From UBA7957 sp965224675 (GTDB lineage Bacteria; Pseudomonadota; Gammaproteobacteria; Granulosicoccales; Granulosicoccaceae), in the NCBI GenBank assembly GCA_965224675.1, contig CBDDAA010000004.1:1054001-1118000 (forward strand): a stretch of 64,000 nucleotides of DNA, read 5' to 3'. Positions 17,252-26,053 of this stretch are shown here, in pieces. Under the pieces are notes generated by a model that was given only the letters and a program-made list of their open reading frames with translations, was not told where the DNA came from and made no database searches. Every line of letters begins with the position of its first letter. Position 1 is the stretch's first letter. A program made the translations under genes and the position numbers.

Positions 17252-17725
17252 TCAAGGCACAAGCTTGCTGAGTAGATTTTCACAGGCAGTCTCAATTAGA
17301 TCGTACATTACGATAAATCCTTGTTGCCCACCGTAGTAAGGATCTGGCACCTCAGCCTGGCGTCCATCAGGGTGCCACTCAAGCAGCAAATGGATTTTTT
17401 CATCCGGCGCACCCATTTGCAGCAAATCGGTGCGGTTGTCCTGATCCATGCAGATTAAATAATCAAAATCCACCCAATCATCGCTTTTAATCTGGCGCGC
17501 CCGACTAATAAGTGAATATCCGCGCCGGGTGCCTTCTGCTGATGACCGGCTGTCTGCCCGATTCCCTATGTGCCAACCGCCGGTCCCCGCGCTATCGACT
17601 ACGAATTGATTGGTAAGACCCCGATCTGCTGCTAATTTGAGGAACACGGCTTCGGCAGCCGGACTACGACAGATGTTGCCCATACAGATAAACAGGAGTT
17701 TGTCTGGATTGTTTGTCTTTTTCAA
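17252..17725 (-). CDS. Low-molecular-weight protein-tyrosine phosphatase
   Basis: Cytoplasmic LMW-PTP, 157 residues. P-loop CMGNICRS (CX5R, Cys14-Arg20) near the N-terminus and the general-acid loop DPYYGG near the C-terminus. Start: an in-frame GTG at 17734 exists, but AAGGTG overlapping it is a good Shine-Dalgarno for the TTG at 17725, which I prefer. It is convergent with nadE. No tyrosine kinase or polysaccharide genes are adjacent, so the target is unknown. Confidence 0.9.
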   Translation of the reverse strand: MKKTNNPDKLLFICMGNICRSPAAEAVFLKLAADRGLTNQFVVDSAGTGGWHIGNRADSRSSAEGTRRGYSLISRARQIKSDDWVDFDYLICMDQDNRTDLLQMGAPDEKIHLLLEWHPDGRQAEVPDPYYGGQQGFIVMYDLIETACENLLSKLVP

Positions 17726-18125
17726 TGTAGTCACCTTTGGTTTAAGATTATTGTTTTAATTATTGGATTATACAACATAAGGGGCTAAAGATTTCGCGAT
17801 GAAATAGCTACGCAGTAAGTCAGGGAGCACCTAAAAAATACATCGCTGACACCACTTTTATTATGCCTCTTTTCGCCGCTACAATGGCTGCGGCCTATGT
17901 GGTCACTCAAGCTTTAAAAAGGCAGATTCAGATAATTTATACAGCAATTTATTTGTACCTTTCCAACACTTCACCTGATTCTGAACAATTTGCAGAAGAA
18001 TACTTCTAAAAATCAGTTTAAGAATTTTTTTTTGTGTAAAATTAGCGCTATTTGAAAATCCCTTCTGCGGCACCTCCGGTATCGATTTCAAAAAAGCTTA
18101 CATTTACTTAATAAAGAATTTCTTC
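17726..18125. other. Intergenic region before the SulP remnant
   Basis: About 400 AT-rich bases with no supported gene. It would hold the promoters of the phosphatase gene and of the truncated SulP gene. Confidence 0.4.
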
Positions 18126-18302
18126 ATGCACCTGAGTTTGATATTTCCCTTTCTGAACTGGTTTCGCCTGGTTAACCGATCAACACTGAGAAGTGATCTG
18201 TTTGCAGGGCTGACGGGTGCCGTCATCGTCTTACCACAAGGCGTGGCATTTGCGACCATTGCCGGACTGCCGCCGGAATACGGTCTTTATACTGCAATGT
18301 AG
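18126..18302 (+). pseudogene. SulP-family anion transporter, N-terminal remnant
   Basis: ATG 18126 opens a 58-codon frame ending at TAG 18300-18302. Residues ~22-58 (LRSDLFAGLTGAVIVLPQGV and AFATIAGLPPEYGLYTAM) are the conserved N-terminal transmembrane region of SulP sulfate/bicarbonate transporters, which normally have 500 or more residues. Nothing of the remaining transporter is visible downstream: an S4-domain gene starts 33 bp later. It is therefore a deletion remnant, though it still has a start codon and could be translated as a stub. Confidence 0.85.
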
Positions 18303-18335
18303 AAAAACTGAATCTATTAATGAACGTTCTTAAAT

Positions 18336-18578
18336 ATGAATAGCATTGAAATAAATCAAGAGCCTGTTGAACTCTATAAATTATTGAAATTTGAAGGTCT
18401 TGCGGCCAGTGGTGGTGAGGCAAAGTGCAGAGTGGCAGAAGGTTCTGTGAGGGTTAATAATGAGGTGGAGACCCGAAAACGAAGAAAAATAAAGTCAGGC
18501 GATATTATTCAATTTGCTGGCATTGAATATCACATTAAGATTGTTTTAGTCCCAACGTGTGGGCGACAGGATAAATAA
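18336..18578 (+). CDS. S4-domain RNA-binding protein (YbcJ-like)
   Basis: An 80-residue single S4-domain protein: LYKLLKFEGLAASGGEAKCR, VRVNNEVETRKRRKIKSGD. This is the helix-loop-strand fold that binds structured RNA (as in E. coli YbcJ). It starts at ATG 18336 directly behind the SulP remnant and is probably transcribed from whatever promoter served that gene or from one inside it. The exact RNA partner is unknown. Confidence 0.85.
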   Translation: MNSIEINQEPVELYKLLKFEGLAASGGEAKCRVAEGSVRVNNEVETRKRRKIKSGDIIQFAGIEYHIKIVLVPTCGRQDK

Positions 18579-18624
18579 AACAGATATTACTTTATGCAGC
18601 GTAAATAGAGGAGAGGGTTCCATA

Positions 18625-20124
18625 TTATTGCAACTCCGACGAGGCCACCGCAATAACAGTGCCATTGGTGCTGACTGACTCCAGCCTGACATCAAACCCC
18701 CATAATCGACGTAAATGACGCAGTACTTCTTGAGTCGATTCACCGAGCGGTTGCTCATTGTGCATATAATGCCTTAAGGTCAATGACCGATTACCGCGAA
18801 TATCAGCATTATACACCTGAATATTGGGTTCCCGGTCGCCAAGGTTATAACTGCCGGATAAGTCTTCCCGTATTCGTTGATAGCCGTCATCATTGTGAAT
18901 GGCTGTCACCTCTAATGTAGGGCTGCCTGCATCATCACTAATGGTAAAAAGCTTTAAATCACGTATTAACTTAGGTGACAGAAATTGCAAAATAAAACTC
19001 TCATCCTTGTAGTTTCGCATGGCATCATTTAATGTTTCCAACCAATCAGAACCAGCAATTTGTGGGAACCACTTATGATCTTCAGCGGTTGGATTCTCGC
19101 ATATACGACGAATATCCTGCATCATTCCATAACCCAGTGTATAGGGATTGATACCACTAAAATTGGGTTTATCAAATGGCTGCTGAAAAATAACACTGGT
19201 ATGGCTGTGTAGAAATTCCATGATGAAACCATCACTGACAAATTCTTCGCGATGCAGTTGGTGCAATATGTTGTAGTGCCAGAAACAAGCCCAGCCTTCA
19301 TTCATTACCTGAGTTTGCTTTTGTGGGTAAAAATACTGTGAGATCTTACGTACAATGCGAATAATTTCTCGTTGCCAGTGCTCGAGTAGTGGTGCATTTT
19401 TTTCAATAAAATAGAGAATATTTTCTTCTGGTTCTTCAGGGAAATTTTTTTCCTCTTTTGAGAAAAGCGTTTCTTTTTTCGGAATGGTATTCCATAGGTA
19501 GTTTAAATGCTTCTGCACATACGCTTCCCGTTCACGTTGTTTCTCTCGTTCTTTTTCAGGTGTAATCGGGGAGGGGTGTTGATATCGGTTTACACCGTAG
19601 GTCATTAACGCATGACAGGAGTCGAGAATATCTTCAACAGCCTCGAATCCGTGTTGCTCCTCGCAGCGACTAATATAGTTTTTAGCAAACAGCAGGTAAT
19701 CCACTATCGCAGAGGCATCTGTCCAGGTACGAAACAGGTAGTTGCCCTTGAAGAATGAATTATGTCCGTAGCAGGCGTGCGCGATCACCAATGCCTGCAT
19801 CATCATGGTATTCTCTTCCATAAGATAGGCGATACAAGGATCTGAATTGATGACTATCTCATAGGCCAGCCCCATTTGCCCACGTTTATAATGGTGCTGT
19901 GTTTGCACAAATTGCTTGCCAAATGACCAGTGGTTGTAGTTGAGTGGCATACCCGATGAGGCATAGGCATCCATCATTTGTTCAGAGGTAATAATTTCGA
20001 TCTGATTGGGATAAGTGTCCAGCTGAAAATCACCCGCTACCCTGCTGATCTGTTTATCATATTCCTGTATTTTTTCAAATGTCCATTCCGAATCATTTGA
20101 AAGTTGACTATTGTCAGCACTCAA
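18625..20124 (-). CDS. SpoVR family protein (YcgB-like)
   Basis: 499 residues from TTG 20124. The open frame extends upstream to an ATG at 20163 inside the preceding gene, but AGGAG lies six bases before the TTG and the family homology (EWTFEKIQEYDKQIS) starts just after. SpoVR/YcgB proteins are cytoplasmic and travel with YeaG and YeaH in a stationary-phase/nitrogen-stress operon in enterobacteria; the biochemical function is not established. Conserved: HWSFGKQFVQTQHHYKRG, AHACYGHNSFFKGNY, NEGWACFWHYNILHQL. It is last in the operon, 4 bp after the DUF444 gene. Confidence 0.92.
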   Translation of the reverse strand: MSADNSQLSNDSEWTFEKIQEYDKQISRVAGDFQLDTYPNQIEIITSEQMMDAYASSGMPLNYNHWSFGKQFVQTQHHYKRGQMGLAYEIVINSDPCIAYLMEENTMMMQALVIAHACYGHNSFFKGNYLFRTWTDASAIVDYLLFAKNYISRCEEQHGFEAVEDILDSCHALMTYGVNRYQHPSPITPEKEREKQREREAYVQKHLNYLWNTIPKKETLFSKEEKNFPEEPEENILYFIEKNAPLLEHWQREIIRIVRKISQYFYPQKQTQVMNEGWACFWHYNILHQLHREEFVSDGFIMEFLHSHTSVIFQQPFDKPNFSGINPYTLGYGMMQDIRRICENPTAEDHKWFPQIAGSDWLETLNDAMRNYKDESFILQFLSPKLIRDLKLFTISDDAGSPTLEVTAIHNDDGYQRIREDLSGSYNLGDREPNIQVYNADIRGNRSLTLRHYMHNEQPLGESTQEVLRHLRRLWGFDVRLESVSTNGTVIAVASSELQ

Positions 20125-20128
20125 AGGT

Positions 20129-21403
20129 CTACTCCTTTTTCTCGAACAAACGACGGAATACACGATAAATATCGGATGCGGAAACTATTTGCTCCATAGC
20201 GAAGTATTCACCTTTCTCGCGCTCTAATTGCGCATATTCCATCCATAGATTTTGCATGGGACCGCGGGAAATCTCTACATAGGCGAAGTATTGTACTAAC
20301 GGAAGAATCTGCGTTTTTACAATATTTTTAGCAATTTGCGAATCACCCTCCCAATTATCACCATCAGAAGCTTGTGCTACATAGACATTCCAATCGGCAT
20401 TCGGGTAGCGTTTTTCGATGAGTTCTGCGGTAAGTTTCATGGCGCTTGAGACGATGGTACCGCCGGTTTCTCTGGAATAAAAAAACTCCTGCTCGTCAAC
20501 CTCTGTCGCCTGTGTGTGATGCCTGACGAAGACTAACTCGATTTGTTTGTAGTTGCGTTTAAGGAACAGGTAAAGCAGCATAAAAAAACGTTTGGCTATA
20601 TCCTTTATTTCCTGCGTCATCGAACCGGAAACGTCCATAATACAAAACATAACCGCCTTGCTGCTTGGTTTGGGAATTTTGACAAAATTATTGAACTTCA
20701 AATCAAATTCATCAAGGAAAGGCATGCGGTTAATGCGGATATTCAGCCGACGAATTCTTTCTTCTATTTCTAAAAATCGAGGGTTGGTTTGTTGCTCACA
20801 ATCCGATTCTTCCAAAGTCTGTAATTCTTCACGAAGTTCACGAACCTCTCGTCGTTCTTTACCGGACAAAGCGATGCGACGTGCGTGTGCTGCACGCAAT
20901 GAACGTACGATATTGAGTTTCTCGGGAGAGCCGGCCTTGGTGTAACCACCGCGGCGAAAGGAAAATTCGTTGCTCTCCTTTAACTGCCGTTTGATCATGT
21001 TGGGCAGTTCAAGATCAGCAAACATGAAATCAAGGAATTCTTCCTGATCTATTTCAAAGGTGAAATCATCTTCCCCTTCCCCTTGGTTGCTGGCTTTTCC
21101 CTTGCCCGAACCACCGCCACCACCCGCAGGCGGCCTTTTGAATCGGTCACCTTCTGCAAACTCTTTATTTCCAGGAAATACGCGTTTTGTTACCCCTCCC
21201 TGGCCGTGATGGAAAACGGGTTCAGAGAGATTTTTTTCTGGAATGGTGATTGACTCACCACGTTCCAGATCTGTAATACTACGTTGGCTTATGGCTTCAT
21301 CAACAGCACGTTTTATGTGTTTTTTATAGCGCTTGAGAAAACGCTGTCTATTGACAGTGCTCTTCTTTTTCGCGTTTTGACGGCGGTCGATAATGTAACT
21401 CAT
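20129..21403 (-). CDS. yeaH: YeaH/YhbH family protein (DUF444, VWA-like)
   Basis: 424 residues. The N-terminus is rich in basic residues and has a Gly-rich linker (GGGGGSGKGK near 97-106). A von Willebrand A-like domain with MIDAS motif DVSGSM is in the C-terminal half. It is encoded between PrkA and SpoVR, 40 bp after prkA, and is presumed to act with the kinase. The role is known only from association with the stress-induced yeaGH operon. Confidence 0.92.
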   Translation of the reverse strand: MSYIIDRRQNAKKKSTVNRQRFLKRYKKHIKRAVDEAISQRSITDLERGESITIPEKNLSEPVFHHGQGGVTKRVFPGNKEFAEGDRFKRPPAGGGGGSGKGKASNQGEGEDDFTFEIDQEEFLDFMFADLELPNMIKRQLKESNEFSFRRGGYTKAGSPEKLNIVRSLRAAHARRIALSGKERREVRELREELQTLEESDCEQQTNPRFLEIEERIRRLNIRINRMPFLDEFDLKFNNFVKIPKPSSKAVMFCIMDVSGSMTQEIKDIAKRFFMLLYLFLKRNYKQIELVFVRHHTQATEVDEQEFFYSRETGGTIVSSAMKLTAELIEKRYPNADWNVYVAQASDGDNWEGDSQIAKNIVKTQILPLVQYFAYVEISRGPMQNLWMEYAQLEREKGEYFAMEQIVSASDIYRVFRRLFEKKE

Positions 21404-21443
21404 AGCTCAATCCTTAACCCACAAATTAAAATCACAACGCTGG

Positions 21444-23366
21444 TTATTGCGATTTTCTAACCCTGATATACCATTCGGAAAGCAGGCGAACCTGTTTTTC
21501 AGTATATCCACGTTCGATCATACGTTTGACGAATTCACTGTGTTTGGTCTGATCTTCGCTGGATGCTTTTGGATTAAATGAAATTACGGGCAGCAGATCC
21601 TCAGTGTTGGCGAACATCTTATTTTCTATAACTGTGCGCATTTTTTCGTAGCTGTTCCAGGTCGGGTTTTTCCCTTCATTTTTAGCTCGTGCCCGAAGTA
21701 CAAAATTTACCACCTCATGGCGGAAGTCTTTGGGATTACTGATTCCGGCTGGTTTCTCAATTTTTTCAAGTTCTTCATTAATGGTTTGACGATCAAATAT
21801 ATCGCCTGTCTCCGGGTCGCGATATTCCTGGTCCTGTATCCAGAAATCGGCATAAGTTACATAGCGGTCAAATATATTTTGTCCATACTCCGAGTAGGAT
21901 TCAAGGTAAGCGGTTTGAATTTCCTTGCCGATAAATTCAATGTATTTCGGAATAATGTATTCTTTTAAATAACCCAGCAGACGGTCATGCGTATCCGGTG
22001 GAAACTGTTGTTGCTCAATTTGTTGCTCCAATACGTACATGAGATGTACCGGGTTGGCGGCAACTTCGGAGGGATCAAAATTAAAGACCTTGGATAAAAT
22101 TTTGAAGGCAAAACGGGTTGACAGGCCATCCATACCTTCGTCAACCCCAGCCGCATCCTTGTACTCCTGCATGGATTTGGCTTTTGGATCTGTATCCTTT
22201 AGGTTTTCTCCATCGTAAATACGCATCTTCGAGAAGATACTGGAATTTTCAGGTGATTTAAGCCGCGATAGAACAACAAACTGCGATAGCATCTTGAGTG
22301 TATCCGGTGCTTGTATGGCTTGTTTAAGCGAGCTATTTTCCAGTAATTTTTTATAGATGCAGATTTCATCCGATACCTGTAGGCAGTAAGGCACTTTTAC
22401 GGTATATACCCTATCTATAAAGGCTTCATTGGTTTTGTTATTTTTGAAGGACTGCCACTCTGACTCATTTGAATGGGCAAGAACTACACCTTCATACGGA
22501 ATAGCAGCCATGCCTTCTGTGCTGTTGTAATTGCCGTCTTGAGTGGCTGTCAATAGAGGGTGTAGAACCTTTATCGGTGCCTTGAACATTTCGACAAATT
22601 CCATGATCCCTTGATTGGCATGACAAAGTGCTCCTGAAAAACTGTAGGCGTCCGGGTCATGTTGGGGAAATTCTTCGAGCATGCGAATATCCACTTTTCC
22701 AACCAGACTTGATATGTCTTGATTGTTCTCATCTCCTGGCTCAGTCTTGGCTAGAGCAATTTGATTTAATATAGAGGGATACAGTCGAACGACTTTAAAT
22801 TGGGTGATATCACCACCGTATTCATGCAGGCGTTTCATTGCCCATGGTGACATAATGGCTTTTACATATCGATTGGGTATACCGTATTCTTCCTCGAGAA
22901 TCTGACCATCTTCTTCCGGGTTAAACAAACCCAGTGGCGATTCGTAAACGGGTGAGCCTTTAATCGCATAAAAAGGCACATACTCCATAAGCGTTTTAAG
23001 TCGCTCGGCGAGTGAGGATTTGCCACCGCCCACAGGTCCCAGTAAGTAGAGGATTTGTTTTTTCTCTTCCAGTCCCTGGGCTGCATGACGAAAATAAGCA
23101 ACAATCTGCTCAATCGACTCTTCCATGCCGTAAAATTCAGAAAAAGTTGGATAGCGGCGGATTAATTTATTGGAAAATATCCGACTCAGACGTGGATCGC
23201 TTGACGTATCGACCACTTCAGGTTCGCCGATAGCTTTCAGCATGCGTTCTGCGGCGTTTGCGTAAGTTGTCGGCTCCTCTTTACATGCTTGCAGGTATTC
23301 TTGAAGGCTGATCTCCTCTTGCCGTGTGGATTCGTATCGTTCCTGGTACTTGTCAAAAATACTCAT
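21444..23366 (-). CDS. yeaG: PrkA-family serine protein kinase / AAA+ protein (YeaG)
   Basis: 640 residues, full length for YeaG. The N-terminal AAA-type PrkA domain has the Walker A LLGPVGGGKSSLAERL near residues 108-123, and the C-terminal PrkA domain contains the kinase-like region. It is first gene of the yeaG-yeaH-spoVR operon. In enterobacteria this operon is induced under nitrogen starvation and stationary phase through RpoS or sigma-54; the 1-kb upstream gap here should contain its promoter. Confidence 0.94.
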   Translation of the reverse strand: MSIFDKYQERYESTRQEEISLQEYLQACKEEPTTYANAAERMLKAIGEPEVVDTSSDPRLSRIFSNKLIRRYPTFSEFYGMEESIEQIVAYFRHAAQGLEEKKQILYLLGPVGGGKSSLAERLKTLMEYVPFYAIKGSPVYESPLGLFNPEEDGQILEEEYGIPNRYVKAIMSPWAMKRLHEYGGDITQFKVVRLYPSILNQIALAKTEPGDENNQDISSLVGKVDIRMLEEFPQHDPDAYSFSGALCHANQGIMEFVEMFKAPIKVLHPLLTATQDGNYNSTEGMAAIPYEGVVLAHSNESEWQSFKNNKTNEAFIDRVYTVKVPYCLQVSDEICIYKKLLENSSLKQAIQAPDTLKMLSQFVVLSRLKSPENSSIFSKMRIYDGENLKDTDPKAKSMQEYKDAAGVDEGMDGLSTRFAFKILSKVFNFDPSEVAANPVHLMYVLEQQIEQQQFPPDTHDRLLGYLKEYIIPKYIEFIGKEIQTAYLESYSEYGQNIFDRYVTYADFWIQDQEYRDPETGDIFDRQTINEELEKIEKPAGISNPKDFRHEVVNFVLRARAKNEGKNPTWNSYEKMRTVIENKMFANTEDLLPVISFNPKASSEDQTKHSEFVKRMIERGYTEKQVRLLSEWYIRVRKSQ

Positions 23367-24396
23367 GCTTTCACCGATTTTTGTAATGATTGATAATAGA
23401 CTTTTCTTATGGGCAAACTCATTATTCAGCTAATATTGGTAAGGCTGATATTACGACCATATAAGCCGCATTTGGTTTAAATTTATAATGGGTTCAGCTT
23501 ACCCATTGCTTGATATGTGTGGCTGTCTGCTTGATCACACTTTATAAAGATAGTAGCACCCAGGCGTGGTTTATGTTGAAGTAAATCAGGGCCAAAATTA
23601 CCAGCGGACATAAAATTTACCGTGTACCTGCATAATCGCATAATGTGTACCACTCTAGGCAATAGTTTTATTACAATCGTTTTCTACTGCACTTACAGAT
23701 TCTCAGCGCCCAAGCATTGAAATCAACCACTATTCGTTTTCCTGCTAAACCATGCTATTGAGTGTTAACAATAGCTTAAACCAGAATCAGGCAAGTTGGC
23801 GTATAGTATAAACCTACCCGAAAACCGGCTGCCCGACAGCACTTGATAGACAGTCTATTAGAATGTCAGAACTGACGAGGCCAGCGATTGGCTAAGCACC
23901 ATACTAGCCCAAAAAGTGGAGCTTATTACAATCTGTAAGTATTTTTCACGCCTATTTGCTGTGGTCTTTATATGTTGAGTCATGATGATCTCCAGGGCCT
24001 AAAATGATAGAGAAGCTATTGGAACTACGGCTATGAGTTTGCCGCAGGCGTGTGGAGAATTCGGTAATCGATTTCGCACAATAAAAGTGAATAAATCACA
24101 CAATCAAGCAACTGTTTTGTGTAATTGTCATAGCGATCTTGCTTTTTTGCAGATTTCAGTCATTACCGATGTTTACAGTAAGTCTGAACAATTATCCGGG
24201 GAATCAAAAAGACTGATCTTCTAAAATTCTGGCAATACCGATGCACCATAAATTTTTGCCGATATTAAAATTCTTTATCACAATTTAAAAAAAGCACTAA
24301 AAGTTACAAACTGAAACAAATTGAAACTGCCCTGAAAAGATTGTTATTGCATTGCCACATAAGCTATTCCTACTTTCAATCACAAAGGAAATAGCA
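23367..24396. other. Long intergenic region between yeaG and the Spy-like gene
   Basis: About 1.03 kb. The only open frame (24033-24224, 63 codons) lacks a good RBS and resembles no family I know. The right end carries three TGAAA half-sites listed separately. I see no transposase remnant, tRNA or strong terminator in the rest. A regulatory RNA cannot be excluded by reading alone. Confidence 0.45.
24312..24338 (+). promoter_or_regulatory. Candidate OmpR-family response-regulator operator (three TGAAA direct repeats)
   Basis: TGAAAC at 24312 and 24322 and TGAAAA at 24333: direct repeats with 10-11 bp periodicity, the arrangement expected for tandem OmpR/CpxR-type half-sites (CpxR: GTAAA-N5-GTAAA). 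They lie 60-85 bp upstream of the Spy-like gene, which is followed by a response regulator of that family. Autoregulation is inferred. Confidence 0.45.
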
Positions 24397-24873
24397 ATGA
24401 AAAAAGCAACTAAAGTAATCTTGGGTACTGTGCTAATCGTGTCAGCGCTTGGCACAATTAAGGTGTTTGCGGGTGGCGGTGAAGGTTGTGGCTTTCGTGG
24501 GCATGGTGGCGCATTTAGCAAGGGCATGATGTCTGAGCGAATGGCGCAGCATATGAGCAGCGAACTTAACCTGACGCCAGAGCAACAGCATAATCTCGAC
24601 ACCTTGATTTCACAAATTGGTTCTATGCGCAATGAATGGCTGCAAAATCGCACAGCGCATCAGGGCGAGCTACTGTCTTTAATCGAAGATCCCACTCTGG
24701 ATCAAGACCGAGTGCTGGAGATGGTGACTTTGAAAACCCAAACCGTTAACAGCGAAGCCCCCGAGGTAATAAGTGCTATTGCGAATTTTACTGACAGCCT
24801 TAATGCCGAGCAAAAATCACATCTGAAAAAACGCATAGAGCAGGGCATAGGCCATCGCATGAGTCACTTTTAA
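24397..24873 (+). CDS. Spy/CpxP-like periplasmic protein
   Basis: 158 residues from ATG 24397 (AAAGGA upstream). It has a Sec signal peptide (KKATKVILGTVLIVSALGTI, cleavage near VFA-G), a Gly/His/Cys segment GGGEGCGFRGHGG, and the two LTxxQ-type motifs LTPEQQ and LNAEQK that define the all-helical Spy/CpxP fold. Members are periplasmic chaperones or sensors of envelope or metal stress. It is encoded with a two-component system, so it may inhibit the sensor as CpxP does (inference). Confidence 0.85.
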   Translation: MKKATKVILGTVLIVSALGTIKVFAGGGEGCGFRGHGGAFSKGMMSERMAQHMSSELNLTPEQQHNLDTLISQIGSMRNEWLQNRTAHQGELLSLIEDPTLDQDRVLEMVTLKTQTVNSEAPEVISAIANFTDSLNAEQKSHLKKRIEQGIGHRMSHF

Positions 24874-24896
24874 TCTGAACAGCCTATAAATTTACT

Positions 24897-24933
24897 ATAA
24901 CAAGTAGTGGTCGGGCAGGCTGCTTCTTGTTAT
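24897..24933 (+). terminator. Candidate hairpin/attenuator after the Spy-like gene
   Basis: Perfect 8-bp stem ATAACAAG (24897-24904) and CTTGTTAT (24926-24933), with further partial pairing inside and only a broken T-run after it. It may reduce transcription into the two-component genes. Confidence 0.4.
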
Positions 24934-24950
24934 TTATCGAGTCCAGTAAC

Positions 24951-25385
24951 ATGAATAGTTTAATAAGCAATAAAATATCTGACAAACACGACAGAGGAGC
25001 ATTAAGTTTTTTGCACCGTTTTTGCAAGTGGCGTATGCACAAACGCTTATCCAGGTGGATGCGGGTGTTTGATTTTACAGAGAAGCAGAAAAGTGAATTA
25101 GAAGAAATATTTGAATTATTAAGGGCAGGGCGAACATCGTTGTTTCGACAAAGGTATTCCCTTATCGGTAGTTTTAAGGACCTGTTACACGATCCTGATT
25201 CTATTGAAAAACAGTTAATAGAACAGTCCGATCAAGTGCTTGGCGATACCCGTGAACGGCTTGAAGAATTAATCAATAAAGTAGCACAATTTTCGCGAAA
25301 ATTATCCTCTGATCAACGGTTGGCAATCAATAGAAGTAACTTCTTTCAAAGCGGCTGTCAACGTGGTGTATTCTTTACTCCATGA
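24951..25385 (+). CDS. Spy/CpxP-like protein without a signal peptide
   Basis: 144 residues from ATG 24951 (an in-frame TTG at 24927 falls inside a hairpin and is less likely). Two LTxxQ-like motifs, FTEKQ and LSSDQ, and an all-helical predicted fold resemble the upstream Spy-like protein. The N-terminus (FLHRFCKWRMHKRLSRWMRVF) is basic and aromatic with no cleavable signal. Its end overlaps the response-regulator start (ATG 25382) by four bases, so it belongs to the regulatory operon. The function is unknown; a cytoplasmic or membrane-associated modulator is conceivable. Confidence 0.6.
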   Translation: MNSLISNKISDKHDRGALSFLHRFCKWRMHKRLSRWMRVFDFTEKQKSELEEIFELLRAGRTSLFRQRYSLIGSFKDLLHDPDSIEKQLIEQSDQVLGDTRERLEELINKVAQFSRKLSSDQRLAINRSNFFQSGCQRGVFFTP

Positions 25386-26053
25386 AAAAAATTCTGTTGA
25401 TTGATGATGATGAGCAGCTTGCTCCGCCACTGGCGGAGTATTTTTTGCGTTTTGCACTTGAGCTTGAAAGTGTAACTCATCCCCAACAAGGTATCAGGCG
25501 CCTGTCTTCTGAACATTTTGATCTGGTCATTTTAGACATAATGCTGCCAGATATGGATGGCTTTGAAGTATGCAAGGCATTGAGAAAAGTCAGTGAGATT
25601 CCGATTATTATGCTGACTGCTCGCGGTGAGGTAATGGACAGGATTATCGGCTTGGAGCTGGGTGCAGATGACTACATGCCCAAACCCTTTGAGCCACGAG
25701 AACTCGTTGCACGTATTCAGAATATTTTAAAACGTCACATGAAAACAGCGATGCAACAAAAGACGCTTGAGTTTGTGGGTCTGACTATCAATCTGGAAAC
25801 CGAGCAAGTCAGGACCAACGGTGGTTTGCTTGAGTTAACCAGTAAGGAATATCAACTGCTTACCTTATTTGCCAAAAATCCTGGAAAAGTTTATAGCCGC
25901 GATGATATTCTTAATCATCTTCGTGGCATTGAAGCAGAGCTATTCTCACGTGCGGTGGATATTTCGGTGAGTCGCCTGCGGCAGAAATTGCAACCACTGC
26001 AGTGCATAAAAACGCATTGGGGCTCTGGATATAGTTTTATTTTGCCATCATGA
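25382..26053 (+). CDS. OmpR-family response regulator
   Basis: 223 residues. Receiver domain: acidic triad LIDDDEQ at the N-terminus, phosphoacceptor Asp in LVILDIMLPDMDG (~54), Lys in YMPKPF (~104). The C-terminal winged-helix domain has LTSKEYQLLTLFAKNPGKVYSRDDI and AVDISVSRLRQKL. It resembles CpxR/RstA. Its stop overlaps the kinase start (ATGA). Likely targets are its own operon through the TGAAA repeats upstream. Confidence 0.95.
   Translation: MKKILLIDDDEQLAPPLAEYFLRFALELESVTHPQQGIRRLSSEHFDLVILDIMLPDMDGFEVCKALRKVSEIPIIMLTARGEVMDRIIGLELGADDYMPKPFEPRELVARIQNILKRHMKTAMQQKTLEFVGLTINLETEQVRTNGGLLELTSKEYQLLTLFAKNPGKVYSRDDILNHLRGIEAELFSRAVDISVSRLRQKLQPLQCIKTHWGSGYSFILPS

Noticed and set aside
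17903..18091. 62-codon minus-strand frame before the SulP remnant
   Set aside because: AT-rich, Lys/Phe/Leu-rich noise without RBS.
24033..24224. 63-codon frame in the long intergenic region
   Set aside because: No convincing Shine-Dalgarno or recognisable sequence; chance ORF.
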